Source of the DNA: Caryophanales bacterium UBA2289
GTDB taxonomy: Bacteria; Bacillota_I; Bacilli_A; Izemoplasmatales; Hujiaoplasmataceae
Direction: 5' to 3'
DNA: 27,735 nt
Assembly: GCA_002345505.1 (NCBI GenBank)
Contig: DDWJ01000027.1
Coordinates: 1-27,735, forward strand
Part shown: piece by piece, positions 6,568-13,885 of the stretch
How positions within the stretch are numbered: the first letter of the stretch is position 1
Layout: the number at the start of each line of letters is the position of its first letter
Program-made: the position numbers and the translations under genes
The notes under the pieces: model-generated
What the model saw: the letters and a program-made list of their open reading frames with translations, nothing else
The model's database searches: none
What the model was told of the DNA's origin: nothing

Positions 6568-6597
6568 ATGATAACATAAACGAGTAAATAATGTCAA
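6568..6597 (-). promoter_or_regulatory. Promoter of tRNA-Gly
   Basis: On the minus strand there is TTGACA (6592-6597), an 18-base spacer and TATCAT (6568-6573), 16 bases before the tRNA. It begins just after the rsmH stop. Confidence 0.65.
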
Positions 6598-6600
6598 CTA

Positions 6601-7527
6601 TTATTTATCATTTTTTTCGATAACTCTCAGTTTAGCACTATGGGCTCTATTATTATCAGAAAGTTCTGTTTCTTGGGCTGTAACGACTTTTCTAGTCACA
6701 AGGTTAATTAGAGGTGTTTCATCTGGGATTATTGCTAAACCCTTTGGAATTTCTATCGTTGACAATCGTTTAAACAACTGTTTTACTATCCTGTCTTCTA
6801 AAGAGTGGAAAGTAATTACCGCTAATCTACCATTAGGTTTCAGTAAATCAATTGCTTTAATAATCGATTCTTCTAATATTTCTAACTCTTGGTTAACTTC
6901 TATCCTGATCGCTTGAAAGACTTTTTTTGCTGGATGGCCTTTTTTATTGAGTTCTTTATTAGGCATTGCTTCTTTGATTATATCTACTAGTTCAAAAGTT
7001 GTTTTTATAGGCTTTAAATCTCGGTGTTTAATGATGTTTCTTGCAATATAGCGAGCGTATTTTTCTTCACCATACTCAAAAAAGATTTTAATTAAATCTT
7101 CAAATGAATAATTATTTACGACATAGTAAGCATCTAAACTTGCTTTTTGATCCATCCGCATATCCAAAGGAGCGTCATAACGGTATGAAAATCCTCTTTC
7201 CGGGATATCAAATTGAAACGAAGATACTCCTAGGTCAAATATAATTCCATCTACACCTTCTACACCGATTTCAGCTAGTTTTTCCTTCGCATTAAAAAAG
7301 TTTGCGTTTATAGCTTCAAAGTTATTATATTCTTTAAGCCTTTCAGTAGCTTTTTCAATCGCAAAATTATCTTGATCAAATCCATATAACTTACCTTTAT
7401 CAAGTAAACTTAAGATGGCTTCTGAATGTCCGCCGCCACCTAAGGTCATATCGATATAAATGCCATTTTTATTAATATTAAGTAGTTCAATTGTTTCATT
7501 TAATAATACTGGGATATGTTTTTCCAT
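6601..7527 (-). CDS. rsmH: 16S rRNA m4C1402 methyltransferase RsmH
   Basis: RsmH (MraW) uses S-adenosylmethionine to methylate N4 of C1402 in the 16S rRNA decoding centre. The 308-residue length is normal for the family. It shows the N-terminal HIPVLLNE motif, the SAM-binding YIDMTLGGGGHS, the FDLGVSSFQFD segment, a ...RVFQAIRIEVNQEL-type region (here KKVFQAIRIEVNQEL), and the conserved ITFHSLEDR. In most bacteria rsmH follows mraZ and leads into ftsL and penicillin-binding protein genes of the dcw cluster. None of these is here: it sits between rpmF and tRNA-Gly. A TATAAT at 7547-7552 (minus strand) may give it its own promoter. Loss of the cell-wall neighbours suits a wall-less lineage. Confidence 0.96.
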   Translation of the reverse strand: MEKHIPVLLNETIELLNINKNGIYIDMTLGGGGHSEAILSLLDKGKLYGFDQDNFAIEKATERLKEYNNFEAINANFFNAKEKLAEIGVEGVDGIIFDLGVSSFQFDIPERGFSYRYDAPLDMRMDQKASLDAYYVVNNYSFEDLIKIFFEYGEEKYARYIARNIIKHRDLKPIKTTFELVDIIKEAMPNKELNKKGHPAKKVFQAIRIEVNQELEILEESIIKAIDLLKPNGRLAVITFHSLEDRIVKQLFKRLSTIEIPKGLAIIPDETPLINLVTRKVVTAQETELSDNNRAHSAKLRVIEKNDK

Positions 7528-7561
7528 TATTTACACCACCGAAATTATTATATCATAAAGG

Positions 7562-7589
7562 CAAAAGAAAAACGTTGAAATTTCAACGT
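7562..7589 (-). terminator. Hairpin terminator or attenuator between rpmF and rsmH
   Basis: A perfect 18-base palindrome (ACGTTGAAA/TTTCAACGT, 7572-7589) is followed on the minus strand by TTTTTCTTTTG. It lies just after the rpmF stop and before the putative rsmH -10. Confidence 0.7.
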
Positions 7590-7599
7590 ATCTTTTCTT

Positions 7600-7797
7600 T
7601 TATTCTGCTGCTTCTTTTTCTGGTTTTGGTTCAACTACCAATTTACCTTTGTAGAATCCACATGATTTACAAACTTGGTGAGATAATGTTAATTCACCGC
7701 AATTAGGACAAACAGCCATTGCTGGAGCATGTAATTTGAAATGTGTTCTTCTTTTTCTTTTTTGTGTTTTACTAATTCGTCTTTGTGGTACTGCCAT
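7600..7797 (-). CDS. rpmF: 50S ribosomal protein L32
   Basis: This 65-residue basic protein begins MAVPQRRISKTQKRKRRTH, the invariant L32 N-terminus. It has two CxxC pairs (CPNCGE and CKSCGFYKG) forming the zinc ribbon, so this is the zinc-binding form. A short acidic tail (PKPEKEAAE) follows. It is a component of the large ribosomal subunit near the peptidyl-transferase region. It is preceded by yceD with a 13-base gap, the usual yceD-rpmF operon, and followed by a hairpin terminator. Confidence 0.97.
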   Translation of the reverse strand: MAVPQRRISKTQKRKRRTHFKLHAPAMAVCPNCGELTLSHQVCKSCGFYKGKLVVEPKPEKEAAE

Positions 7798-7810
7798 GTT
7801 AATACCCTCC

Positions 7811-8287
7811 TCACTTCTTTAATTTAGCAAATGGATTGCTTGATTCTTTTTCTTCGTCAGTCAATTCGGTAACTTCATCATGGTAAACTTCATATGCATC
7901 TTCGGAAATAACTCGCATTGGTTTTTCAACTAATATTTCTGAGAAAATATATGGTTTTAAATCAATGGTTATGCCTTCGATTACATGGGTATCATCATCG
8001 ATAAAACAGAGAGAAAAATTAATCTGTGAATGAAAGTTTAAAGGAACTTTAATTTCTCTTAACGTTATTGAACAAAGCATTATAAGAGTTGTTTTAATGT
8101 CTAGATCAAAACTAAACATTTCTTCAGATTGAAAATACTCGTATTCTCCAGAAACTTCAGTTTCTAAGATATCTATAAGATCCTCAAATTCTTTACTTAA
8201 GTAAGGTCTTAAGTCGAGTTTTGCCTGAATGAAATTCTCATTGTTTGCTTTCTTAATAAGCTCATGAATTGTCCATTTCAATTCCAT
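7811..8287 (-). CDS. yceD: YceD family protein (DUF177)
   Basis: YceD/DUF177 proteins are almost always encoded directly upstream of rpmF and are linked to 23S rRNA or large-subunit maturation. The protein begins MELKWTIHELIKK and contains the conserved mid-region with an acidic segment and a DLKPYIFSEILVEKPMRVIS stretch, then an acidic DDEKESSNPF-like tail (TDEEKESSNPFAKLKK). I use the ATG at 8287 (159 residues). The longer frame begins with TTG at 8308, inside the -10 hexamer, so it cannot be on the transcript. The leader would be only about 15 bases, and GAGGTG abuts the ATG, so initiation may be unusual. Confidence 0.85.
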   Translation of the reverse strand: MELKWTIHELIKKANNENFIQAKLDLRPYLSKEFEDLIDILETEVSGEYEYFQSEEMFSFDLDIKTTLIMLCSITLREIKVPLNFHSQINFSLCFIDDDTHVIEGITIDLKPYIFSEILVEKPMRVISEDAYEVYHDEVTELTDEEKESSNPFAKLKK

Positions 8288-8307
8288 CACCTCATCACAG
8301 CATATCA

Positions 8308-8336
8308 ATTATACTTTTTAATACTTTAAATGTCAA
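8308..8336 (-). promoter_or_regulatory. Consensus promoter of yceD-rpmF
   Basis: On the minus strand TTGACA (8331-8336), exactly 17 bases, then TATAAT (8308-8313): a perfect sigma-A consensus. It lies back to back with the Mrp promoter. Confidence 0.9.
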
Positions 8337-8379
8337 GAAAAAAATCCAGTAAAATAGAGATTTAAAAAGTCATTTTTGT

Positions 8380-8407
8380 TTGCTTTATTTAAGAAATGCG
8401 TTATAAT
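8380..8407 (+). promoter_or_regulatory. Promoter of the Mrp-type ATPase gene
   Basis: TTGCTT (8380-8385), 16 bases, TATAAT (8402-8407), 29 bases before the chosen start codon. Confidence 0.65.
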
Positions 8408-8436
8408 TGAAATCGTCATGGAAAGGATTGTGTAAA

Positions 8437-9411
8437 ATGGATGAAATCTTAGTTATTAAAGAGAAATTGAGTAGTATTATTGACCCTAGTACAAACCAAA
8501 CATTAGCTGAAAATGACAGTATAAAACATGTTGGTATTGATGAAAACAACACTGTTTTGATGATTATTGAAATTGGTGAAAAAGATCAAAATACCACTAA
8601 ACAAATCACTAGAGATGTAGCTAAAGTTGTTAAATTAGATTTAGGTTATGCTGGAGTAAAAATTGAATTTACAAAAAGAAAGTTAAGAAATAAAGAAGCT
8701 AAAACTTTACTTATCGCTTCAGGTAAGGGTGGAGTCGGCAAATCAACTGTCACCGCTAACTTAGCTTATGCATTAACAAGATTAGGTAAAAGAGTTGGAA
8801 TAATAGATGCGGATATTTATGGCGCAAATATGCCAAAGATTTTCAATGCGACGAACCATAGACTTATGGGTGACGCTAACGGTAAAATCTATCCGTTTGA
8901 AAAAGATAATATCCAAATGGTTTCTACGGAGTATTTAGTAGATGAAAAGCGAGCTTTAATGCTTAGAGGTCCAATGCTCGGAAAAGTATTAAAATTGTTC
9001 TTTGAAGATACACTTTGGAGCGAAGAAATCGATTATTTCTTAGTTGATTTACCTCCTGGAACTGGTGATATCATGATGGACTTAAAGAATTATTCTGAAG
9101 ATGCAAAAATGGTTATTGTGACGACACCTCAAGAAAGTGCAGCACATATCGCTATTAAAGCTGGATACGCTGCTAAGGATTTATCACAAGATGTTATTGG
9201 CGTTATCGAAAATATGTCTTATTATGAAGTAAACAATGAGTTCCATTATATTTTTGGTAAAGACGGTGGAAAGAAAGTTGCAGACGAATTATTAGTTGAA
9301 TTATTAGCAACTCTACCAATTACTAAATATGACAAAATCATTGCTGAAGAGACAGAAATGCCAGGAATAATATACTTGAACCTAGCTAAAAAAATAATGA
9401 AATTATTATAA
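8437..9411 (+). CDS. Mrp/NBP35 (ApbC)-type P-loop ATPase
   Basis: Residues 1 to about 80 form the MIP18/DUF59-like domain. Then comes the deviant Walker A GKGGVGKS (residues 96-103), the DADIYG switch and DLPPGTGD. These ATPases act as scaffolds or carriers in iron-sulfur cluster assembly. The start at 8437 is fixed by GGAAAGGA nine bases upstream; the longer frame from 8407 would begin inside the promoter -10. After the IENMSY motif most ApbC proteins carry Cys-x-x-Cys for the bridging cluster, but here the text reads YEVNNEFHYIFG with no cysteine. The biochemical role may therefore differ, as in SalA-like regulators. It is a single-gene unit with a strong terminator after it. Confidence 0.92.
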   Translation: MDEILVIKEKLSSIIDPSTNQTLAENDSIKHVGIDENNTVLMIIEIGEKDQNTTKQITRDVAKVVKLDLGYAGVKIEFTKRKLRNKEAKTLLIASGKGGVGKSTVTANLAYALTRLGKRVGIIDADIYGANMPKIFNATNHRLMGDANGKIYPFEKDNIQMVSTEYLVDEKRALMLRGPMLGKVLKLFFEDTLWSEEIDYFLVDLPPGTGDIMMDLKNYSEDAKMVIVTTPQESAAHIAIKAGYAAKDLSQDVIGVIENMSYYEVNNEFHYIFGKDGGKKVADELLVELLATLPITKYDKIIAEETEMPGIIYLNLAKKIMKLL

Positions 9412-9419
9412 TAATATTT

Positions 9420-9450
9420 AAGAACTCCATGCCGGAGTTCTTAATTTTTT
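9420..9450 (+). terminator. Terminator of the Mrp-type gene
   Basis: AAGAACTCC (9420-9428), loop ATGCC, GGAGTTCTT (9434-9442), then AATTTTTTT. The stop codon of the convergent regulator gene lies at the hairpin's right edge. Confidence 0.88.
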
Positions 9451-10706
9451 TGTTCTAAGGTAAACTTAGGAACTAGTTGAAGTATCTGTTTATATTCACT
9501 ATATTTGTTCTTATAGATTAAAGCATCTTTATAGCGGTTTTTCTTGGATAAGATACTAGAGATAGTTTCAGTGATTATTTCAACAAAGAATAAATTTTGA
9601 TTTTTCACTGCATAATCAAGGCAATAATTAATCAAGTATTCCTTAGTTGCTTGATCGTCTTTAGCTTTTATACTTTTTAGCAATCCTGCAAAATTAATTT
9701 TTGATTGCTTAAGGTAGTGAAGTTCTTGGAGTTCATTCAAAGTATTCTTGTATTCTTCTAGTTCTGAGTTGTCTAAGTGATATCTTCCTTTGATAAACAA
9801 ACCTAATAGATAATTATCAGCTGTTTTTTCTAAATGATTTAAGTACTTCAATGGTGCTTTTGTGCAAGAGGCCATTATGATTAAATATGTGTTTTTTAAA
9901 TCATTATTTATATATTTAAGTTTGTTAGGGACAAAGGTATTTAAATCAAAATTTCCTTCATAAACAGAAAATATTTCCTTCCAAATATAAAACTCATGGA
10001 TTCTATTTGTGTTTGCGTATTTATTAAAGATTTGCATTGAGATAAATCCTGCATCAAGAGCGGTTGTATTTAGATGCAAGTTTCCATATGCAAGGAATTT
10101 AGCGTGATTATATAATCCGTATATTTGTTCCTCGCTATAAAGGTTATTTGCGATATTATCAATCGTAAACCTCGCGTTTTTATAATCCTTTATTGCAATA
10201 TTATAGTAACTGGAAAAAACTAAGAAAACCGAGAAACCGTATTCTTCTAAAACAGTTATATAACGAAAAATTTCGTTATGAACAATCTTAGCTTTTTCTA
10301 AATCATCAATCAATAAATAATAACCAAGTTTGACGATTTGAAGAAGAATAGCAAAATCAAACTTCGCGATATGATTGTAAAGTTCAGTGTATTCATCGAC
10401 ATCTCGATAGAAAAACAAAGTTACTGCTTTTTCTAAATGTTCTAACATCTCACTTGGAAACGATATCTTGTCAGTTGGAATATGCATTCTTTCCATCAAT
10501 AGATATAAATGCTCTTGATTGACAGTTATCTGATTGTTTTCGATTTTTGACAAATAAGTATTCGAACAAATCCCAATAGCTGCTAATTCTTGAGTCATTT
10601 TCAACTCAATTCTTTTCTTCTTTAAGATTTGACCAACACCCTTTAAATAATTCTGAGCGATCTTCTCTTTTCTTCTTGTAATCTCAGTAAGTAATTTAGC
10701 CTGCAT
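9441..10706 (-). CDS. XRE regulator with TPR-like helical C-terminus
   Basis: A helix-turn-helix occupies about residues 22-75 (GQILKKKRIELKMTQELAAI, then SNTYLSKIENNQ). About 340 residues of helical, Tyr- and Asn-rich repeats without a catalytic motif follow. This is the layout of Rgg/PlcR/ComR-type (RRNPP) regulators, whose TPR repeats bind short peptides. I chose the ATG at 10706 (421 residues) because AAAGGA lies seven bases upstream; the longer frame starts with GTG at 10721. A TATAAT at 10750-10755 (minus strand) with a poor -35 (TTTCAT) is the likely promoter. No small peptide gene is visible next to it. It is convergent with the Mrp-type gene. Confidence 0.82.
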   Translation of the reverse strand: MQAKLLTEITRRKEKIAQNYLKGVGQILKKKRIELKMTQELAAIGICSNTYLSKIENNQITVNQEHLYLLMERMHIPTDKISFPSEMLEHLEKAVTLFFYRDVDEYTELYNHIAKFDFAILLQIVKLGYYLLIDDLEKAKIVHNEIFRYITVLEEYGFSVFLVFSSYYNIAIKDYKNARFTIDNIANNLYSEEQIYGLYNHAKFLAYGNLHLNTTALDAGFISMQIFNKYANTNRIHEFYIWKEIFSVYEGNFDLNTFVPNKLKYINNDLKNTYLIIMASCTKAPLKYLNHLEKTADNYLLGLFIKGRYHLDNSELEEYKNTLNELQELHYLKQSKINFAGLLKSIKAKDDQATKEYLINYCLDYAVKNQNLFFVEIITETISSILSKKNRYKDALIYKNKYSEYKQILQLVPKFTLEQKN

Positions 10707-10843
10707 AAATTTTCCTTTCACTTTTTTTATTTTTAATTACATTGGTGCAATTATAAAGTAAATTTTATAAAAATGAAAGAATTTTTTATTGAAATAATTC
10801 ATGTTTTGTAAAACCTAAATCTTTTTTTTGCCCTTTTTTAGAG

Positions 10844-10874
10844 AAAAAAAGCCGGGAACTAATTTAGTTCCGGC
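10844..10874 (-). terminator. Terminator of the recG-plsX-rnc-dnaD-nth unit
   Basis: On the minus strand GCCGGAACT, a short loop and AGTTCCCGGC (one bulged base) are followed by seven T. The nth stop codon lies inside the hairpin. Confidence 0.85.
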
Positions 10875-11494
10875 CACTTGCAATATTCAATTATTGGACA
10901 GTTTTTGCAATTGGGTTTCTTAGCTGTACAGAAATATCTACCAAAGTGAATTAACTTATGGTGCAAAGGAATCCATAATTCTTTAGGATATAATTTCATT
11001 AATTTGTCTTCGACTATTAATGGAGTTGATCCTTTTTTTGCAAAGCCGAGTCTTATCGAAACGCGCAAGACATGAGTGTCTACTGCTATTCTTGGTATAT
11101 GGTGCATTTCCGCAAGGTAGACATTGGCTGTCTTTCTTCCGACACCAGGCAATGATTCAAGCTTGCTTTGGTCATTAGGTATTACACCTTGAAAATCATT
11201 TAATATCTTACTTGACATCAAATGTAAGTTCTTAGCTTTATTTCTAAATAATCCTAAATGTTTGATTGATTCTTCTAATTCTTCTACAGGTGCCGAAGCG
11301 AAATCTTCTAGACTAAGATATTTTTTAAATAGTTTTTCTGTTACTTTATTAACTGATTGGTCGGTTGTCTGAGCGCTTAGCATTATTGCGATTAATAGCT
11401 CGTGATCTTTTCGGTAGTTAAGTTCACAACTGGCGTTAGGAAATAATTTTGTTATTTCATCATAGATTATAAGGGCTGTCTCTTTTTTGGTCAT
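10859..11494 (-). CDS. nth: Endonuclease III
   Basis: Endonuclease III is a bifunctional DNA glycosylase/AP lyase that removes oxidised pyrimidines in base-excision repair. The 211-residue protein shows the helix-hairpin-helix LPGVGRKTANV with catalytic Lys121, catalytic Asp139 in AVDTHVLR, and the C-terminal [4Fe-4S] loop Cys189-x6-Cys196-x2-Cys199-x5-Cys205. All key residues are present. It overlaps dnaD by four bases (ATGA), the dnaD-nth pairing known from Bacillus. It is the last gene before the hairpin terminator. Confidence 0.97.
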   Translation of the reverse strand: MTKKETALIIYDEITKLFPNASCELNYRKDHELLIAIMLSAQTTDQSVNKVTEKLFKKYLSLEDFASAPVEELEESIKHLGLFRNKAKNLHLMSSKILNDFQGVIPNDQSKLESLPGVGRKTANVYLAEMHHIPRIAVDTHVLRVSIRLGFAKKGSTPLIVEDKLMKLYPKELWIPLHHKLIHFGRYFCTAKKPNCKNCPIIEYCKWPELN

Positions 11495-12144
11495 GACTCT
11501 AAGAAATCCTTAAGAACTTTTGATTTTTTCTTTGTTGTTTTCCTAACTTTGATATCTTGATTAACTTGACGTTTTTTCAAGAGTACTCCATCGAGATAGC
11601 TAATTGAATAACGATGAGCTTTTATCGCTTGAAAAATCGCTTCTTTAATGTCTTCTTTGGTATATTTATACTCATGTACCCATTTGATAATGAGTTCTAC
11701 TTCAAGTGGTTTTAATTGTTTTTGAAAGTTTCTTTCTAACAGTTCGACAACTTCATCTTCTAAAGTATCATATGACTCTTTAGAAGTCATTACTTCTTCC
11801 ATGATTTTACTTTGATAGAACTCGAGTATTTTACGATAAGTCAAATCAATATCAAAACTTTCTTTTTGTTTACCGTTTTGACCTTTGACAAGCATAAAGT
11901 TCAGGTATTTCTTCTTCATTAATTCATCCATTAGACCAACAGCTTGTTCTTCGGTAATGGTGAGTTTTTTTGTTAGTATTTTTGGCGTTACAAAGTCGGT
12001 ACCTTTTGTTTTTAGGGAATTGAGTTCCATTAAAAGAAAGGCTTCAAGTTCAGTTAAGCCTAAGTCTTTATAAGTGCTTTTAAGCAATCTGTCAAAATCA
12101 ACGATGCCTTCAGAAATCATTCTCTTAAGTATCAATACTTCCAT
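11491..12144 (-). CDS. dnaD: DnaD-family primosomal protein
   Basis: DnaD helps load the replicative helicase at the origin and at restart sites in low-GC Firmicutes. The N-terminal part is a winged-helix region (LTELEAFLLMELNSLKTKGTDFVTP split by helices). The C-terminal DnaB2/DnaD domain shows LLERNFQKQLKPLEVELIIK, then YTKEDIKEAIFQAI and the YSISYLDGVL motif (the YxxxI-type signature). I place the start at 12144, eight bases after AGGA. An ATG at 12153, one base after the rnc stop, is a close alternative. The longest frame, from 12246, would overlap rnc by 92 bases and is unlikely. Followed by nth with a four-base overlap. Confidence 0.88.
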   Translation of the reverse strand: MEVLILKRMISEGIVDFDRLLKSTYKDLGLTELEAFLLMELNSLKTKGTDFVTPKILTKKLTITEEQAVGLMDELMKKKYLNFMLVKGQNGKQKESFDIDLTYRKILEFYQSKIMEEVMTSKESYDTLEDEVVELLERNFQKQLKPLEVELIIKWVHEYKYTKEDIKEAIFQAIKAHRYSISYLDGVLLKKRQVNQDIKVRKTTKKKSKVLKDFLES

Positions 12145-12154
12145 ATTATTCATC

Positions 12155-12847
12155 CTACTTACCCGTTTTATTGTTTGCCAACTTTTGTAAGGCTGCAAAA
12201 GCAGCACTTTGTTCAGCTTCTTTTTTGCTTTTTCCTGTTCCGTCACCCATTATGATTCCTTCGTCCATAAACACTCTAGCCACAAACTCTTTATCATGAG
12301 AAGGACCGGTTTCAGATATAATTTCATATCTTAAACTACGTTTATCCGATTGAAGAAGTTCTTGCAATTTGCTTTTATAATCATTGTCTTCTTTATGAAT
12401 ATTTTTAATTATCGTTGGAAAGACAATCTTCTCAACGATTTTATATACTTCTTTAAGTCCCTTATCTACAAAAACAGCTCCTAAAAAGGCTTCAAAAGCA
12501 TCAGCTAATAATGCCGGTTTTTCTCTTCCGCCAGATAGCTCTTCACCTTTACCTAGCAATAGATAATCACCTAAATTAAATGATTTTGCATAGTTAAAAA
12601 GAGCATCTTCACAAACTTCTTGTGCTCTTTTTTTAGTTAAAATTCCTTCTGATTCAGGAATGTGATCATATAAAAACTTTCCAACAATCAAATCGATTAC
12701 TGCATCGCCAATAAACTCTAGTCTTTCATTGCTTAAACAATTGTTTTCATTTGCATATGATGAATGAGTCATAGCTCTTGTTAAAAGTTGATAGTTATTG
12801 AAATTTAAATTGAACATCATTTCTAAATCTTTGATACTTTTACTCAT
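12155..12847 (-). CDS. rnc: Ribonuclease III
   Basis: RNase III cleaves double-stranded RNA in rRNA precursors and some mRNAs. The signature ERLEFIGDAV lies at residues 41-50, with metal ligands Glu44 and Asp48. The second acidic pair is in LLADAFEAFLGAVFVDKG. The C-terminal ~70 residues are the double-stranded RNA-binding domain, ending GTGKSKKEAEQSAAFAALQK. The 230-residue length is normal. It overlaps plsX by eight bases (ATGAGTAA), with AAGGAT as ribosome site inside plsX. In Bacillus, fabD-fabG-acpP stand between plsX and rnc, and they are missing here. Confidence 0.97.
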   Translation of the reverse strand: MSKSIKDLEMMFNLNFNNYQLLTRAMTHSSYANENNCLSNERLEFIGDAVIDLIVGKFLYDHIPESEGILTKKRAQEVCEDALFNYAKSFNLGDYLLLGKGEELSGGREKPALLADAFEAFLGAVFVDKGLKEVYKIVEKIVFPTIIKNIHKEDNDYKSKLQELLQSDKRSLRYEIISETGPSHDKEFVARVFMDEGIIMGDGTGKSKKEAEQSAAFAALQKLANNKTGK

Positions 12848-13850
12848 CGGTTAGATCCTTTTGACTATCAACGTATTCTTGAACAGTTTCAAATACTTTT
12901 TCGCGACAAATATTCGCTGCTTGACGGATACCGTTGTAGAAGCCATATGCTTTAGAAGCGCCTTGTGCTTTAATAACTGGTTTATAAAGACCAAAAATTA
13001 CTGCTCCGCCAATTTCTTCAGCTGAGACATGTTGTTTAAATTTAATTAGGTTCTTCTTTGCGATTAAAGCACCAATTTTTCCGAAGAAAGTACTAGTTAA
13101 ATGTTTCTTAAGCATTATAGCTAATCCTTTAGCGGCACCTTCAACGGATTTCATAACGATATTAGCAGTAAAACCATCGCTGATTAAAATATCGCAAGGC
13201 GGATCAAAGACAACCTTTGGTTCGACGTTACCATAGAAAGTAAATAGATCAGTTTCTTTAAATAGTTTAAATACTTCTTGATCGAATTCCCTCCCTTTGC
13301 CGTCTTCGGTTCCAATATTGATTAACCCCACTTTAGGGTCCTCTATTTTCAAAACTTTTTGCGCATAAATCTTAGCGAAATAAGCTTGTTGAAGCATGTA
13401 TTCCGGTTTGATGCTAAGGTTAGCTCCTGCATCTAAAAGGATAGTTTGGCCGCCATCTGCACGTGGTATTAAAGGGGCGATAGCTGTTCTTTTAAATCCT
13501 TTCATTCTTCTAACCAATAAATGAGCTCCAGCGATTAATGCTTGAGTAGCGCCACTAGAAACAACGGCATCATTTTCTTCAAGTCTAAGACTTGATAAAG
13601 CCACTACCATTGAAGAATCTTTATGAGTCTTAATAGCTTGAATCGGATTCTTTTCTCCCATTGGTATTGCATATTTTGCGTCGATAACATTTATTCTCGT
13701 TGAATCGGTTAAATATTTAGCAATAATATCTTTATCACCATAAAGATTGATTTCGATATCATTAATTTTTTTGATTGCGAGCATAGCTCCCTGAATCTGT
13801 TCTTTTGGGGCATAATCGCCGCCCATTGCGTCAATCCCAATTCTAATCAT
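12840..13850 (-). CDS. plsX: Phosphate acyltransferase PlsX
   Basis: PlsX converts acyl-ACP to acyl-phosphate for phosphatidic acid synthesis by PlsY. It begins MIRIGIDAMGGDYAPKEQ, the family N-terminus, and contains SSGATQALIAGA, LLDAGANLSIKPEY, a GxEDGKGRE-type loop (NIGTEDGKGRE) and SDGFTANIVMKSVEG. I use the ATG at 13850 because GGAGAGGTG ends six bases upstream; the longer frame starts with GTG three codons earlier. It follows recG by 35 bases and overlaps rnc. With a FakA-type kinase upstream, it could use acyl-phosphate or ACP derived from host or environmental fatty acids; that is inference. Confidence 0.96.
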   Translation of the reverse strand: MIRIGIDAMGGDYAPKEQIQGAMLAIKKINDIEINLYGDKDIIAKYLTDSTRINVIDAKYAIPMGEKNPIQAIKTHKDSSMVVALSSLRLEENDAVVSSGATQALIAGAHLLVRRMKGFKRTAIAPLIPRADGGQTILLDAGANLSIKPEYMLQQAYFAKIYAQKVLKIEDPKVGLINIGTEDGKGREFDQEVFKLFKETDLFTFYGNVEPKVVFDPPCDILISDGFTANIVMKSVEGAAKGLAIMLKKHLTSTFFGKIGALIAKKNLIKFKQHVSAEEIGGAVIFGLYKPVIKAQGASKAYGFYNGIRQAANICREKVFETVQEYVDSQKDLTDE

Positions 13851-13885
13851 ATATAACACCTCTCCCTTAAAAAGTATATCACAAT

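Noticed and set aside
7491..7706. Plus-strand open frame of 71 codons
   Set aside because: It is antisense to the start of rsmH and the end of rpmF, which are certain.
8407..8436. Upstream start of the Mrp-type gene at TTG
   Set aside because: That codon overlaps the -10 hexamer; the ATG at 8437 has a good ribosome site.
10722..10858. Peptide pheromone gene beside the XRE/TPR regulator
   Set aside because: No short open frame with a ribosome site is present in the flanking intergenic DNA.
12145..12246. Extended N-terminus of dnaD
   Set aside because: The extension overlaps the RNase III dsRNA-binding domain coding region; better starts with AGGA spacing exist at 12144 or 12153.
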